A DNA stretch of 64,000 nucleotides from Clostridium massiliamazoniense (GCF_001403635.1 NZ_LN879466.1:584254-648253), one strand, 5' to 3'. Positions 38,101 through 47,001 are shown, numbered from the stretch's first letter. Program-made: numbers and translations. The notes: generated from the sequence alone by a model not told the origin.

Positions 38101-38589
38101 ATGGAAGTAACTAAAAAAAGGTTATTAAAAGAAAGTACTATATGGGTAGTTTTAATAATAATAACATTTATAGGAACTAATATATATAATAAAAATAAGC
38201 CAGAAAATATAATAAGTGATGCTTATCAAAAAATATATAATTATACTATAGAAGTTCAAAAATTAGAAAAAAGTGATATAACTGCAGTTCAGGAATGTTT
38301 AGATAATGGTAGGAAAGAGTTAAGCAAATTAAGGAAAAAAATAGAACTTAACGATGAAATGAATAGTCAATTTAATAGTTTATCAAGTCAATTTGATAAA
38401 ACACAGGAAAGTATAATAACAGTAGCAAAAGAAAAAATTAAATTATTACAAGTAGATATTAAAGAGGGAAAAGATACTAAAGATCTTAGAGAAGAAATAA
38501 ATAATATAATAAAATCATTAGAAAATGGTAATTCTAAAAGAGCAAAATCAGCAGCAGAAAACTTAAATAAAATAATGGATAATTTATAA
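38101..38589 (+). CDS. Small membrane-anchored coiled-coil protein after secA2
   Basis: 162 residues: a short cytoplasmic start, one membrane helix at ~12-28 (IWVVLIIITFIGTNIY), then a Lys/Glu-rich, probably coiled-coil region facing outward. No family recognised. AGGAGGAAAT overlaps the end of secA2, so both are co-expressed. It could be a membrane partner of the export route, but the sequence alone does not show this. Confidence 0.65.
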   Translation: MEVTKKRLLKESTIWVVLIIITFIGTNIYNKNKPENIISDAYQKIYNYTIEVQKLEKSDITAVQECLDNGRKELSKLRKKIELNDEMNSQFNSLSSQFDKTQESIITVAKEKIKLLQVDIKEGKDTKDLREEINNIIKSLENGNSKRAKSAAENLNKIMDNL

Positions 38590-38608
38590 AAAAGGAGTGT
38601 GAAATAGC

Positions 38609-39061
38609 ATGTGGGGGGATAACTTAAAGAAAGTAATAGATGAGAAAAAAATGTACGATGAAGAAGTAAATTGAGGTGCATCTAAAGAAGAAATTGCTAG
38701 ACTGATAGAAGAAGCAAACAAAAAATTAAATGTAGAAATACCTAAAGAATATTTGGACATTATATCAAAGATAAATGGAATTGAATTTAATGGATTTATT
38801 CTATATGGTGTAGATGAGTATTTATTAGAACATCAAATTAATTAAAGTATATATGGATCAGTTGATTCAAATCAAATATGGTATGAGAATGAAGAACAAA
38901 AAAAGTATTTATTCCTGGGGGAAAGCAATATTAGTTGGTATGTTTACGAATATAAAAACAAGTGTTTTAATGAACTTGATAATCCATCAGGAAGGGAAAG
39001 CAATAAATTTAATAGTTTCTATGAGATGTTTAATAAGATATTAATAGATGCAGTAATGTAA
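38609..39061 (+). pseudogene. YrhA/SUKH-type immunity gene, inactivated by two stops
   Basis: One frame runs 151 codons from ATG 38609 (after AAAAAAGGAGTGTG) to TAA 39059, broken by TGA at 38672 and TAA at 38843. The reading shows KLNVEIPKEYLDIISKINGI, FNGFILYGVDEYLL, WYENEEQKKYLFLGESNISW and FNSFYEMFNKIL, the SMI1/KNR4 superfamily pattern as in YrhA. Such proteins neutralise polymorphic toxins. Both stops are one C-to-T change away from Arg/Gln codons. The toxin it once matched is not upstream of it. Confidence 0.75.
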
Positions 39062-39115
39062 TAGTTCATTGTATAATAAATAGATGATTAACTGTATAAA
39101 AAATAATAAACGTAG

Positions 39116-39711
39116 AATCTAGTTAAATCAATAAGAGTAGATGAATTATTGCAAAACTATTTAGGAGCAAAGGTTTTTGGAGCAGCTAATATAGCAGACG
39201 ATGTAGGGAAAATCAAAGTATCGAAAAACGTGAAAGTAGCAGGAAAACTAAAAAATTCAGGTTTTATTAATAAAATAAAAAATATGAATTTACCAGTAGG
39301 TTTTAAGTATAAAGAAGCTTATGGAGTACAATATGCAGGAATTTCAGGAAGTAATATGGAATAAAAGTACCAGCGGGATTAGAAGTCAAAAAGTTAGATG
39401 ATATAATAAGTTATATTAAATCTAATAAAGTTGGTGGAGTTAAAAATGGTACTAAAACTGAAAAAACTATATCAAAAATAGATGAAATAGAAGTAAAGTT
39501 TAATTATAAGACTAAGTATGATGAAGCTGAATTTACTAGGTAATTAGCAGATCAAGAAGCTGGTATAAACAAATTAACAGTTGATAAGGATTTAAAGAAT
39601 AGAGAAAGATACATTGCTGAAGGTAGAGAAATAGAAGGAAATGCAGCATAGCAAGCAGTAAGAAAAGAAATTAATATACTTCAATGTAAAATTAAAATAC
39701 TAGGAGGGTAA
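39116..39711 (+). pseudogene. Remnant of a polymorphic toxin with Ntox15 nuclease-type C terminus
   Basis: Two frames together: 39116-39364 gives YLGAKVFGAANIADDVGKIK and VGFKYKEAYGVQYAG; a frameshift near 39355-39364 leads into a frame ending at 39711 with stops at 39541 (TAA) and 39649 (TAG). The C-terminal reading TKYDEAEFTR*LADQEAGIN, then KLTVDKDLKNRERYIAEGR and AA*QAVRKEI, matches the conserved core of polymorphic toxin type 15. No N-terminal delivery domain or start is present. Both stops could be CAA/CAG to TAA/TAG changes. It is certainly inactive. Confidence 0.75.
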
Positions 39712-39714
39712 TAG

Positions 39715-39864
39715 ATGAGGGATAATTTATTTAAAGAATATAAAATAAATAGTAAAGTTGATAGCATTTTAATTGACAAATATATAAAAATAATACCAGA
39801 AGAATTAATATCTGTATGGGAGATATACGGATTTGGATCTATATTAAAAGGGACTGTCTCGTAG
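39715..39864 (+). pseudogene. Truncated Tdi1-like (GAD-like) immunity gene
   Basis: Starts MRDNLFKEYKINSKVDSILI after AGGAGGG and reads IIPEELISVWEIYGFGSILK, the start of GAD-like/DUF1851 proteins. After about 45 codons it runs into the hairpin sequence at 39848 and stops. Tdi1 proteins are the known immunity partners of Ntox15 DNases such as Agrobacterium Tde1, so its place right after the Ntox15 remnant fits. Confidence 0.68.
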
Positions 39865-39900
39865 TGGAATTATATTCTAGATTTGAAGACAATCCTCTTT
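39846..39900. repeat. Imperfect inverted repeat at the truncation point
   Basis: AAAGGGACTGTC pairs with GACAATCCTCTTT around ~30 bases. It marks where the immunity gene is cut and could be a moved terminator or an insertion-sequence end. Confidence 0.5.
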
Positions 39901-40011
39901 TTGTGTTTAAATAACTTTTATAGATTTTGTTTAAAATATAATTATGCAAAAAACAAACAAAACCTATGATGTAAATTTAACGAAAAAAATTAATACTGCA
40001 TTAGTTCTAGA

Positions 40012-40333
40012 ATGGAAAATTCTATATATGATTTCTTTGAATTAGATGATGAAAAAATATTATTAAATTTTGGAAACAATAAAATATAAATTAAATAATA
40101 CTGAAAAGAAGAAAGGAAGACCTTATTAATATTTTGATGAACAAATACTAGCCTGTGTAATATATGGGGGACGTAATAACATAATTACTCTAAAAGAATT
40201 TGAATATAAAATTAATAGAGCTACATTATTTAAATATACTATAGGAATTAATAAGGCTCATGATTACTCAACATTATCTTTAAGATTAAATAAAATAGAA
40301 AGATTCATCAACCTATGTGTAATAAAAAAATAA
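40012..40333 (+). pseudogene. Degenerate transposase-like remnant
   Basis: Pieces in shifted frames read SIYDFFELDDEKILLNF, then KKKGRPY*YFDEQILACVIY, GGRNNIITLKEFEYKINR and NKAHDYSTLSLRLNKIE before TAA at 40331. The KKKGRPxxYxDEQ segment is typical of transposases of DDE insertion sequences. There are several stops and no intact ends. The family of the element could not be named. Confidence 0.5.
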
Positions 40334-40553
40334 CATAGTAGAAAGAACAAATAGAATGAAAATTATTTTATTATTAATAAAGGTTAAAAAAGGATGAAGT
40401 AAGTTGATATATGTTATATTCAAGGATATAATTTAAATGGAAAATAATATAAAAAAACTATTTTTTAAATAGTATAGAAAAAGATAGAAGAGAAGCTTAC
40501 AGCTAATTAAGTAAAAGATTTAATCACTTTTTATTATTAATGGGGGGACAAAG
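40334..40553. other. Intergenic region before the first LCP gene
   Basis: About 220 AT-rich bases; only the ribosome site AATGGGGGGACAAAG of the LCP gene is clear. Confidence 0.5.
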
Positions 40554-41543
40554 ATGGAAAGTAGAGTAAATAGGAATAAAAGGAAAAAAAGAAGAAAGCA
40601 AAAAAAACTATGGCCTATAGTTTTAATTAGTATGATAGGGCTTTTTATCGCTACTGTTGGAGGGGGATATTTCTATGTTACTAATATGCTTAATAAAATG
40701 GAAAAAGTAGATATTAACGAAGGGAATTTAGGAATAGATGATGAAATTGGTGGTAGATATAAAAATGTTCAGAATATTGCCTTATTTGGTATAGATGCTA
40801 TTGGAAATGAATATGGGAGATCAGATTCAACAATGGTTCTGACTATAGATAGAGATAATAAAAAAATTAAGCTTACATCATTAATGAGAGATAGTTACGT
40901 TGATATAGATGGACATGGAAAGGATAAGCTTAATCATGCCTATGCTTTTGGGGGACCAGAGTTAGCTATTAAGACAATAAATGAAACTTTTGGATTAAAT
41001 ATAAAAGATTTTGCAACTGTTAATTTTTCTTCATTACCAAAAATAATAGATATATTAGGTGGAATAGATATTGATATTGATTCTGAAGAAATAAATTACA
41101 TAAATGATTATATCTATGATATGAATAAGATAAATAAAACTAATGTTCAGAACATAACAAAAACAGGTTTACAACATTTAAATGGAACACAAGCTATGGC
41201 TTATTGTAGAATAAGATATACATCTGGTGGAGATTATAAGAGAACAGAGCGTCATAGAGAAGTTTTAGAAAAAATATTTGAAGAGGTTCAAACATTGTCC
41301 CCTTCAAAATATCCAACAATATTAAATGAAATATTACCTATGGTAAAAACAGACTTAAACGCAAATGATATTTTGAGCTTAGGTACTGAAATGCTTAAAA
41401 TGAGTAAAAGTATTGAGCAAGAAAGATTTCCAAAAGACAGTGAAAGTTCAGAAACAATGATTAATGGTGTATATTACTTAAAATTTAATGAAGATAATAC
41501 TAAAAAGCAAATCCAAGATTGGATATTTAGAGATTTAAAATAG
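40554..41543 (+). CDS. LytR-CpsA-Psr (LCP) glycopolymer ligase, first copy
   Basis: 329 residues: Lys/Arg-rich cytoplasmic N terminus, one helix at ~20-44 (LWPIVLISMIGLFIATVGGG) and an outer LCP domain. IALFGIDAIGNEYGRSDSTM, LTSLMRDSYVDIDGHGKDKL and MAYCRIRYTSGGDYKRTERH carry the conserved Asp and Arg residues that bind metal and pyrophosphate lipid. It transfers undecaprenyl-linked glycopolymers to peptidoglycan, so it could attach one of the two polysaccharides. It is followed by a strong terminator. Confidence 0.92.
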   Translation: MESRVNRNKRKKRRKQKKLWPIVLISMIGLFIATVGGGYFYVTNMLNKMEKVDINEGNLGIDDEIGGRYKNVQNIALFGIDAIGNEYGRSDSTMVLTIDRDNKKIKLTSLMRDSYVDIDGHGKDKLNHAYAFGGPELAIKTINETFGLNIKDFATVNFSSLPKIIDILGGIDIDIDSEEINYINDYIYDMNKINKTNVQNITKTGLQHLNGTQAMAYCRIRYTSGGDYKRTERHREVLEKIFEEVQTLSPSKYPTILNEILPMVKTDLNANDILSLGTEMLKMSKSIEQERFPKDSESSETMINGVYYLKFNEDNTKKQIQDWIFRDLK

Positions 41544-41546
41544 TTA

Positions 41547-41611
41547 AAAAACTAAATTGTTTTGAAGTAAAAATAATGTTACTTCTTACAATTTAGTTTT
41601 ATTTTTTTAGA
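41547..41611 (+). terminator. Terminator after the first LCP gene
   Basis: AAAACTAAATTGT pairs with ACAATTTAGTTTT across a ~27-base loop with inner pairing, followed by ATTTTTTT. Confidence 0.88.
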
Positions 41612-41800
41612 ACTATCAAAATAGTAATAAACTTCATTTTTATTTCTTCAATAAATTTTTCTTTAGTATTTAAAAATATGTATAAAATATTAAATTTTCT
41701 AAAAATGTATTTTTTTTGTAACTATTTTGAATTAATTGTGTTATACTTGAAGAGTAATAATTTTGAATAATTTATATTTAAAGTAAAATGGAGGGGTTTG

Positions 41801-42754
41801 ATGAAAAAAATTACTATATGTACTTTAATAATTTTAACATTAGGAATTAGTAATGTAGAAGTGGTATTGGCTAAAAATAGTGAAAACGATTTGAAATATA
41901 AAATTGATAATATAGAGGAAATATCTGAAGACAAGGAGAAAAATAAAGAAGATTTACAAGAAGAGAGTACGGTTAAAAAGCAAATTGAAGAAGTTAAAGA
42001 AAACAATAAATTAAGAAATAAAGAAGAATCAGTACAACCTTCTGGGTGGACTCTTATAAATAATAGATATTTTTATATAGAGAAAAATGGTAGTTTCAAA
42101 AAGGGTTGGTATAATGATGGGTATGATTGGTATCATTTAGATAATAATACTGGCGAAATGACTACTGGATGGTATTTTGATGGATATGATTATTATTATC
42201 TAAATGATAACGGAGTAATGGCAACAGATTGGTATTTTGATGGATATGATTATTATTATTTAAATAATAATGGAACAATGGCAACAGGTTGGAAAGAAAT
42301 TAATGGAGACTGGTATTACTTAGAATCAAATGGGACAATGGTAACAGGATATAAAACAATCAATGGAACAAGATACTATTTTGATAATTCAGGAAAAATG
42401 GATATTGGTTTAGGTATTGTAGTAGAAGCAAGAAAACATATTGGGAAAAGATATGTTTCAGGTGGGAATGGACCAAATGCCTTTGATTGTTCTGGATTAA
42501 CTAAATATGTATATAATGAAATGGGCATTAATTTAAATAGGACAACTTATGACCAAGTGAAACAAGGTAGATACGTTTCAAGAGATGAATTAAAACCAGG
42601 TGACTTAGTATTTAGTCATGGACCAGCTAATTCACCGGGACATGTAGGGATATATTCAGGGAATGGTAAATATGTACATGCTGCTAATAGTAGAGAAGGT
42701 GTAATAGAAAGCCCAATATATGGTTATACAACAGCGAGGCGAATAATAGAATAA
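41801..42754 (+). CDS. Choline-binding NlpC/P60 endopeptidase
   Basis: 317 residues: signal peptide (ends near VVLA), acidic linker, about six choline-binding repeats (residues ~82-203) with nearly identical WYFDGYDYYYLN units, and a C-terminal NlpC/P60 domain with Cys230 (NAFDCSGL), His281 (SPGHVGIY) and His293 (YVHAANS). It should cut stem peptides while bound to phosphocholine. ATG 41801 follows ATGGAGGGGTTTG. It is the fourth choline-binding protein of the window and stands beside the LCP and sortase genes. Confidence 0.92.
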   Translation: MKKITICTLIILTLGISNVEVVLAKNSENDLKYKIDNIEEISEDKEKNKEDLQEESTVKKQIEEVKENNKLRNKEESVQPSGWTLINNRYFYIEKNGSFKKGWYNDGYDWYHLDNNTGEMTTGWYFDGYDYYYLNDNGVMATDWYFDGYDYYYLNNNGTMATGWKEINGDWYYLESNGTMVTGYKTINGTRYYFDNSGKMDIGLGIVVEARKHIGKRYVSGGNGPNAFDCSGLTKYVYNEMGINLNRTTYDQVKQGRYVSRDELKPGDLVFSHGPANSPGHVGIYSGNGKYVHAANSREGVIESPIYGYTTARRIIE

Positions 42755-42774
42755 TAGAATTTTTATTAAGTGTA

Positions 42775-42838
42775 TTTCCTTTATAGTATACAGTTGAAGT
42801 AATATAAAACTGTTACTATGAAGGGGATATTTTTTTAT
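42775..42838 (+). terminator. Terminator after the NlpC/P60 gene
   Basis: CCTTTATAGTATACAGTT pairs with AACTGTTACTATGAAGG around a 12-base loop, followed by GGATATTTTTTTATTTTT. Confidence 0.85.
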
Positions 42839-42873
42839 TTTTGCATGTATTTCCTATTATTATCATAATAGTA

Positions 42874-42975
42874 CTATTTACCTGATGTTTTAACCCATTG
42901 ATTTTTAATATACTTGCCATTAAAACCACAATAGTAGTCTCCAACCCATTTATTAATATATTTTTTACTAGAATT
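42874..42975 (-). pseudogene. Inverted fragment of a wall-binding repeat protein
   Basis: Read on the minus strand, one frame gives KYINKWVGDYYCGFNGKYIK and NQWVKTSGK before a stop at 42874. WVGDYYCGFNGKYIKNQWV is a single choline-binding-like repeat with its usual Trp, Tyr and Gly spacing. There is no start or further repeat, so it is a scrap left by rearrangement. It abuts a plus-strand LPXTG tail. Confidence 0.6.
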
Positions 42976-42978
42976 TCC

Positions 42979-43266
42979 CCAGGGGATACAGAAAAACCAG
43001 AAACTCCGAATAAACCAAATAACTCAGGGGACATAGAGAAACCAGAAACTTCAGATAAACCAAGTAATCCAGAAGAGTCAGATGAATTGAATAAACCTAA
43101 TGAACAAGATAATAATATTCAAAATGGAGCAAATATTAATCAAATATTAGGTGGTGAAAGATTACCTAAAACTGGAGATGTAGGGGGAATACATTATTCT
43201 ATATTTTCCATGTTAGCTATATCAGCTTTATTTGGTATAAATAAAAAGAGAGAAAATAAAAGATAA
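42979..43266 (+). pseudogene. LPXTG-anchored surface protein, C-terminal remnant
   Basis: Encodes a Pro/Glu/Asn-rich wall-spanning stretch with repeats (GDTEKPETPNKPNNS then GDIEKPETSDKPSNP), the sortase signal LPKTG, a hydrophobic helix and the basic tail NKKRENKR. The upstream part of the open frame (from 42898) is antisense to the inverted wall-binding fragment, so the body of the protein is missing. The natural processing enzyme may be a sortase elsewhere; the adjacent one is class B-like. Confidence 0.75.
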
Positions 43267-43279
43267 ATAAAATAGGCTA

Positions 43280-43336
43280 GGCTATCTCAATATTGAATAC
43301 CATTCTGTTTTCTTGATATTCATGTTGAGGTAGCCA
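43280..43336. terminator. Bidirectional terminator between the LPXTG remnant and the sortase
   Basis: GGCTATCTCA pairs with TGAGGTAGCC and inner GAATA with TATTC, around a ~18-base loop. It serves both converging strands. Confidence 0.75.
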
Positions 43337-43345
43337 TTATCTATT

Positions 43346-44071
43346 TTACAATTCTTCTTGTGGAATTAATTTTCCATGAATTATAGTTCTAGCATCTTTT
43401 TTTTCATAACTACAGGTAACTAATGTTAATAGCTTGTCCTCTTTAGTTATAGTAATATCTTTTTTTAATAAGGAATTTTCCATTATATTTTGTGTATAGT
43501 TGAAAATTGATGATTTATCTTTGGACTTATTTATAGAATAGTGGTGACTAGCATCAGAGTTACCATCAACTATAGAAATTGAAAAAACTTCATAGGTATA
43601 TTTATTTTTTTCATCTGATATATGTATTTGATTATTTTCATTAAAAAAGTTCTTATCTTTAAATTTTTCAAGGTTATTAAATAATTTTTGATTTTTCATA
43701 TTATGCCCATAGATTATAGTATTAAAGTCATTTTTATAGTTACTTCTATAATCTAAAAATATTGTTCCAGAATCAGAATTCTTTTTTAAAAAGTTTTTTT
43801 GTAAGTAGTAAAAATTATCTGTACTTTGAACAACTGGGTAGTTTATGTTAGTATTTTCAATTTCTATCCATAGTTTATAATCATTGTTTAGATCTTTTAA
43901 TTTCTTATAGCTTTCATTTTCATTTTTATTCGTAGATTTAATTTCTTCTACTTCTTTATAAAGTGTTTCTGATTTTTTATAATCTATAAGCTTAGTGCTA
44001 ATTTGGTAGGTACAATAAATTAATATAGTTCCTAGTAAAATATTTAACATTAATTTTAGTGATTTATTCAA
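43346..44071 (-). CDS. Class B-type sortase
   Basis: 241 residues with an N-terminal membrane helix (LMLNILLGTILIYCTYQI) and an outer transpeptidase domain. Catalytic residues are His123 (IIYGHNMKN), Cys220 (LVTCSYE) and Arg228 (DARTIIHGKL). The region between 140 and 200 is longer than in class A, as in SrtB. Start is TTG 44071 with AAGGAGG five bases upstream. It faces the LPXTG remnant. Whether it acts on that signal or on another substrate cannot be told. Confidence 0.87.
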   Translation of the reverse strand: MNKSLKLMLNILLGTILIYCTYQISTKLIDYKKSETLYKEVEEIKSTNKNENESYKKLKDLNNDYKLWIEIENTNINYPVVQSTDNFYYLQKNFLKKNSDSGTIFLDYRSNYKNDFNTIIYGHNMKNQKLFNNLEKFKDKNFFNENNQIHISDEKNKYTYEVFSISIVDGNSDASHHYSINKSKDKSSIFNYTQNIMENSLLKKDITITKEDKLLTLVTCSYEKKDARTIIHGKLIPQEEL

Positions 44072-44336
44072 TAGAACCTCCTTAATAAAAATTTATATTA
44101 CTTATATTTACAATTATATACTAAATATCCATATTATTAAATAAATTAAGTATCAATTCAAGTAGAGTTTTAAATCTAGCTGAATTTTAGTGTAAGTTAT
44201 CGAGAGAATAGTATATGTTTATTTCTGACTTATAGAAGATTGAGTATTATAGATACTAGTCCTTAGGTAAAAGTAATATAGAATGGAGGTATATTTTGTT
44301 TCTATAAAAAATATAAATGCTTAAGAGGTGAGTTAC

Positions 44337-45277
44337 ATGAGAAAACACAAAAAAATTATAATTATAATTTCATTTTTTATATTAGGCATTATTTCTTTTT
44401 TGTAGGAATGGGGATTTCTGTTTTTAAGTCTATGATTAACAAAGTTGAAAGAACAAATATTGACAATTCTAATTTGGGTATAAATGGTGATTTAGATAAT
44501 CAATATAATGATATAAAAAATATTGCTTTATTTGGAGTTGATAGTACGGAAAATTCAGGACGTTCAGACTCTATAATGATTCTTACAATTAATAATAAGG
44601 ATAATAAATTAAAGATAACATCTTTAATGAGAGATTCTTACGTTAGTATAGATGGACATGGAAAAGATAAATTAAATCATGCCTATGCCTTTGGAGGACC
44701 TGAACTTGCAGTAAGGACTATTAATGAAAATTTTGATTTAAATATAAGTGACTTTATAACAGTAAATTTTTCCTTTTTGCCAAAGGTTATTGATGCTGTT
44801 GGAGGAGTTGAAATTGATGTGGATGGAGAAGAACTTAAATTTATTAATGACTATATAAATGATTTAAATTTTAAAAATAAGACAAATTATGCAACTATTA
44901 ATAAAACTGGATTACAGCATTTAAATGGTACACAAGCTATGGCTTATTGTAGAATAAGGTATACATCAGGTGGAGACTACAAAAGAAGTGATAGACATAG
45001 AGAGGTATTAGAAAATTTAATTAAAAAATCTACTTCAATATCAGCATTAAAATATCCTGAGTTATTAAGTGAGCTATTACCTATGCTTAAGACTAGTCTT
45101 TCATCAGGAGAGATAATGAATTATGGATTACAAAGTGTAAAGTTAGTTAATTCATTAGAACAAGATAGATATCCAAAGGATGAAAATTCTGAGGAAGCTA
45201 TGATTAATAATGTTTACTATTTAAAATTTGATGAAAGAGCAACTATAGAAGCACTTCATAACTGGATTTTTAATTAA
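44337..45277 (+). pseudogene. Second LCP glycopolymer ligase, frameshifted at its membrane anchor
   Basis: From ATG 44337 (ribosome site AAGAGGTGAG) the frame gives MRKHKKIIIIISFFILGIIS and stops at TAG 44403. The LCP domain continues in another frame from about 44396 (VGMGISVFKSMINKVERT) to 45277. Adding one T to the six-T tract at 44396-44401 restores a single ~313-residue protein like the 40554 gene, including LTSLMR-type, GHGKDKLNHAYAFGGPEL and MAYCRIRYTSGGDYKR motifs. An internal start at ATG 44408 would lack the anchor. So the gene is either broken, rescued by slippage, or a sequencing error. Confidence 0.8.
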
Positions 45278-45308
45278 AAAACAAGAATAAAGTATTAAGT
45301 AAATTTTT

Positions 45309-45420
45309 AGGACTATCTGCAAAGGAGTAGCACATTTTTAAGTAAACAGTAAAAACAAAATTTAAGCAATTATGCTTTGATATTTATAGTGCTATGTGCA
45401 TTTATTTTGAGATAGTCCTG
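45309..45420. terminator. Large bidirectional hairpin between the second LCP gene and catalase
   Basis: AGGACTATCT pairs with AGATAGTCCT and an inner GTAGCACAT with ATGTGC, across ~80 bases. It ends both converging transcripts. Confidence 0.7.
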
Positions 45421-45439
45421 TTTATAGTAAATATAATTT

Positions 45440-46936
45440 TTAAATAGTAAATTTAACTCTTTCTTCTTGGCTTAATTTAGAAAGTTCCTCAACTTTTTCT
45501 ACATCTAAGGAAAGTTGTAGAGCAAGTTTCTTACCAAGATCTTCATTCATTTTATAAAATAAAGATACTTGACGGTATGCTATATTTTTCTTAATTTCTT
45601 TCATATGATCTACTAAGTTATTTAAAAAAGCTTCTTTTTCATCTTCTGATAGCACTCTTTCATAGAGAGCTCTTGGTTGTTCAAAATCAACATCTGCAAT
45701 TTCCCTTCTATGTCTTTTAAGCTCACCATCACTAACAATTATAGGAAAATCAAAAGAAATATCAGTTTTTAATCCATCTATACTATTAGGATAGTAATTT
45801 ACATCAGGATTTTCTCTATTATCAAATAATTTTCCATCTCTTTGTTTTGTTTTTGCTTTTGCATTTTTGGGTTGATTTATCTTTAAGTTAGTCACGTTAG
45901 CTCCAATTCTGTATCTATGAGCATCACTATAGGCTAATAATCTTCCTTGAAGAAGTTTATCTGGAGAAGGAGCAATTCCAGGAACTATATGGCTAGGTGA
46001 AAAAGCAACTTGTTCAACTTCTGCAAAATAATTTTCAGGATTTTTATTTAAAGTAAGTTTTCCAACCGGTATAAGTGGGTAATCAGCATGATACCAAACT
46101 TTAGTTACATCAAAAGGATCAAATTTATATTCTTTTGCTTCTTCCTTTGTCATTATTTGAATGTACATTTTCCAACTAGGGTAGTTTCCGTCTGTAATGG
46201 CTTTTTCTAAATCTTCTATAGCGTAATCAGGATTTGTACCTTCTAGTTCTTTTGCTTTAGCAGCAGGTAAATCTTCACGACCTTGCTCAGAAATAAAGTG
46301 ATATTTAACCCATACATAATCTTTTTCATCGTTATACCACATATAAGTGTGACTTGAGAAGCCATTCATATGCCTAAAACCTTTAGGTGTGCCATAGTCT
46401 GTAAATAATATGGTCATTTGATGTAGAGTTTCTGGGTTAAGGGAAGCAAAGTCCCAAAATGCATTATGGTCTTTTAAGTGAGTTTTAGGATTTCTTTTTT
46501 GTGTATGTATGAAATCAGGAAATTTTATAGCATCTCTAATGAAAAATACAGGAGTATTATTTCCTACCATATCATAATTTCCATCTTCAGTATAAAATTT
46601 TAAGGCAAAGCCTCTAGGGTCTCTAGCAGTATCAGCTGAGCCTAACTCTCCACCAACAGTCGAAAATCTTGCAAAAACCTCAGTTTTTTTTCCTACTTTT
46701 GATAAAAAATTAGCTTTAGTATATTTACTTACATCATGTGTTACTTCAAAGTATCCATGTGCACCGCCACCTTTAGCGTGTACAACTCTTTCTGGGATTC
46801 GTTCTCTATTAAAGTGAGCAAGTTTTTCAGTAAGAAAAACATCTTGAATGAGTGTGTAGCCTTCTTTAGTGGAAAGGCTAGTATTATCATCAGGAACAGG
46901 AATTCCTTCAGCATTTGTTAGAAAATCATTTTTCAT
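45440..46936 (-). CDS. katA: Monofunctional heme catalase
   Basis: 498-residue small-subunit catalase. Distal His53 (RVVHAKGGGAHG), distal Asn126 (DMVGNNTPVFFIRD) and the proximal heme ligand Tyr336 (RLLAYSDAHRYRIG) are all in place, so it should be active if heme is supplied. TTGGAGG precedes the ATG. On the minus strand a promoter fits at 47002-47030 (TTGATA, 17 bases, TATGCT). A catalase is unusual in a strict anaerobe, and no heme synthesis genes are in the window. Confidence 0.95.
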   Translation of the reverse strand: MKNDFLTNAEGIPVPDDNTSLSTKEGYTLIQDVFLTEKLAHFNRERIPERVVHAKGGGAHGYFEVTHDVSKYTKANFLSKVGKKTEVFARFSTVGGELGSADTARDPRGFALKFYTEDGNYDMVGNNTPVFFIRDAIKFPDFIHTQKRNPKTHLKDHNAFWDFASLNPETLHQMTILFTDYGTPKGFRHMNGFSSHTYMWYNDEKDYVWVKYHFISEQGREDLPAAKAKELEGTNPDYAIEDLEKAITDGNYPSWKMYIQIMTKEEAKEYKFDPFDVTKVWYHADYPLIPVGKLTLNKNPENYFAEVEQVAFSPSHIVPGIAPSPDKLLQGRLLAYSDAHRYRIGANVTNLKINQPKNAKAKTKQRDGKLFDNRENPDVNYYPNSIDGLKTDISFDFPIIVSDGELKRHRREIADVDFEQPRALYERVLSEDEKEAFLNNLVDHMKEIKKNIAYRQVSLFYKMNEDLGKKLALQLSLDVEKVEELSKLSQEERVKFTI

Positions 46937-47001
46937 ATTATGCCTCCAAGTTAAATAAATTTTAATCTTTGCAATTCATATATTGCCTTTAATTTAGTGT
47001 T

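Noticed and set aside
38853-39044. 63-residue open frame
   Set aside because: It is out of frame within the YrhA/SUKH pseudogene and has no ribosome site.
42898-43266. 122-residue plus-strand open frame starting MIFNILAIKTT
   Set aside because: The first ~27 codons are antisense to a wall-binding repeat fragment; only the C-terminal LPXTG part is a real coding relic.
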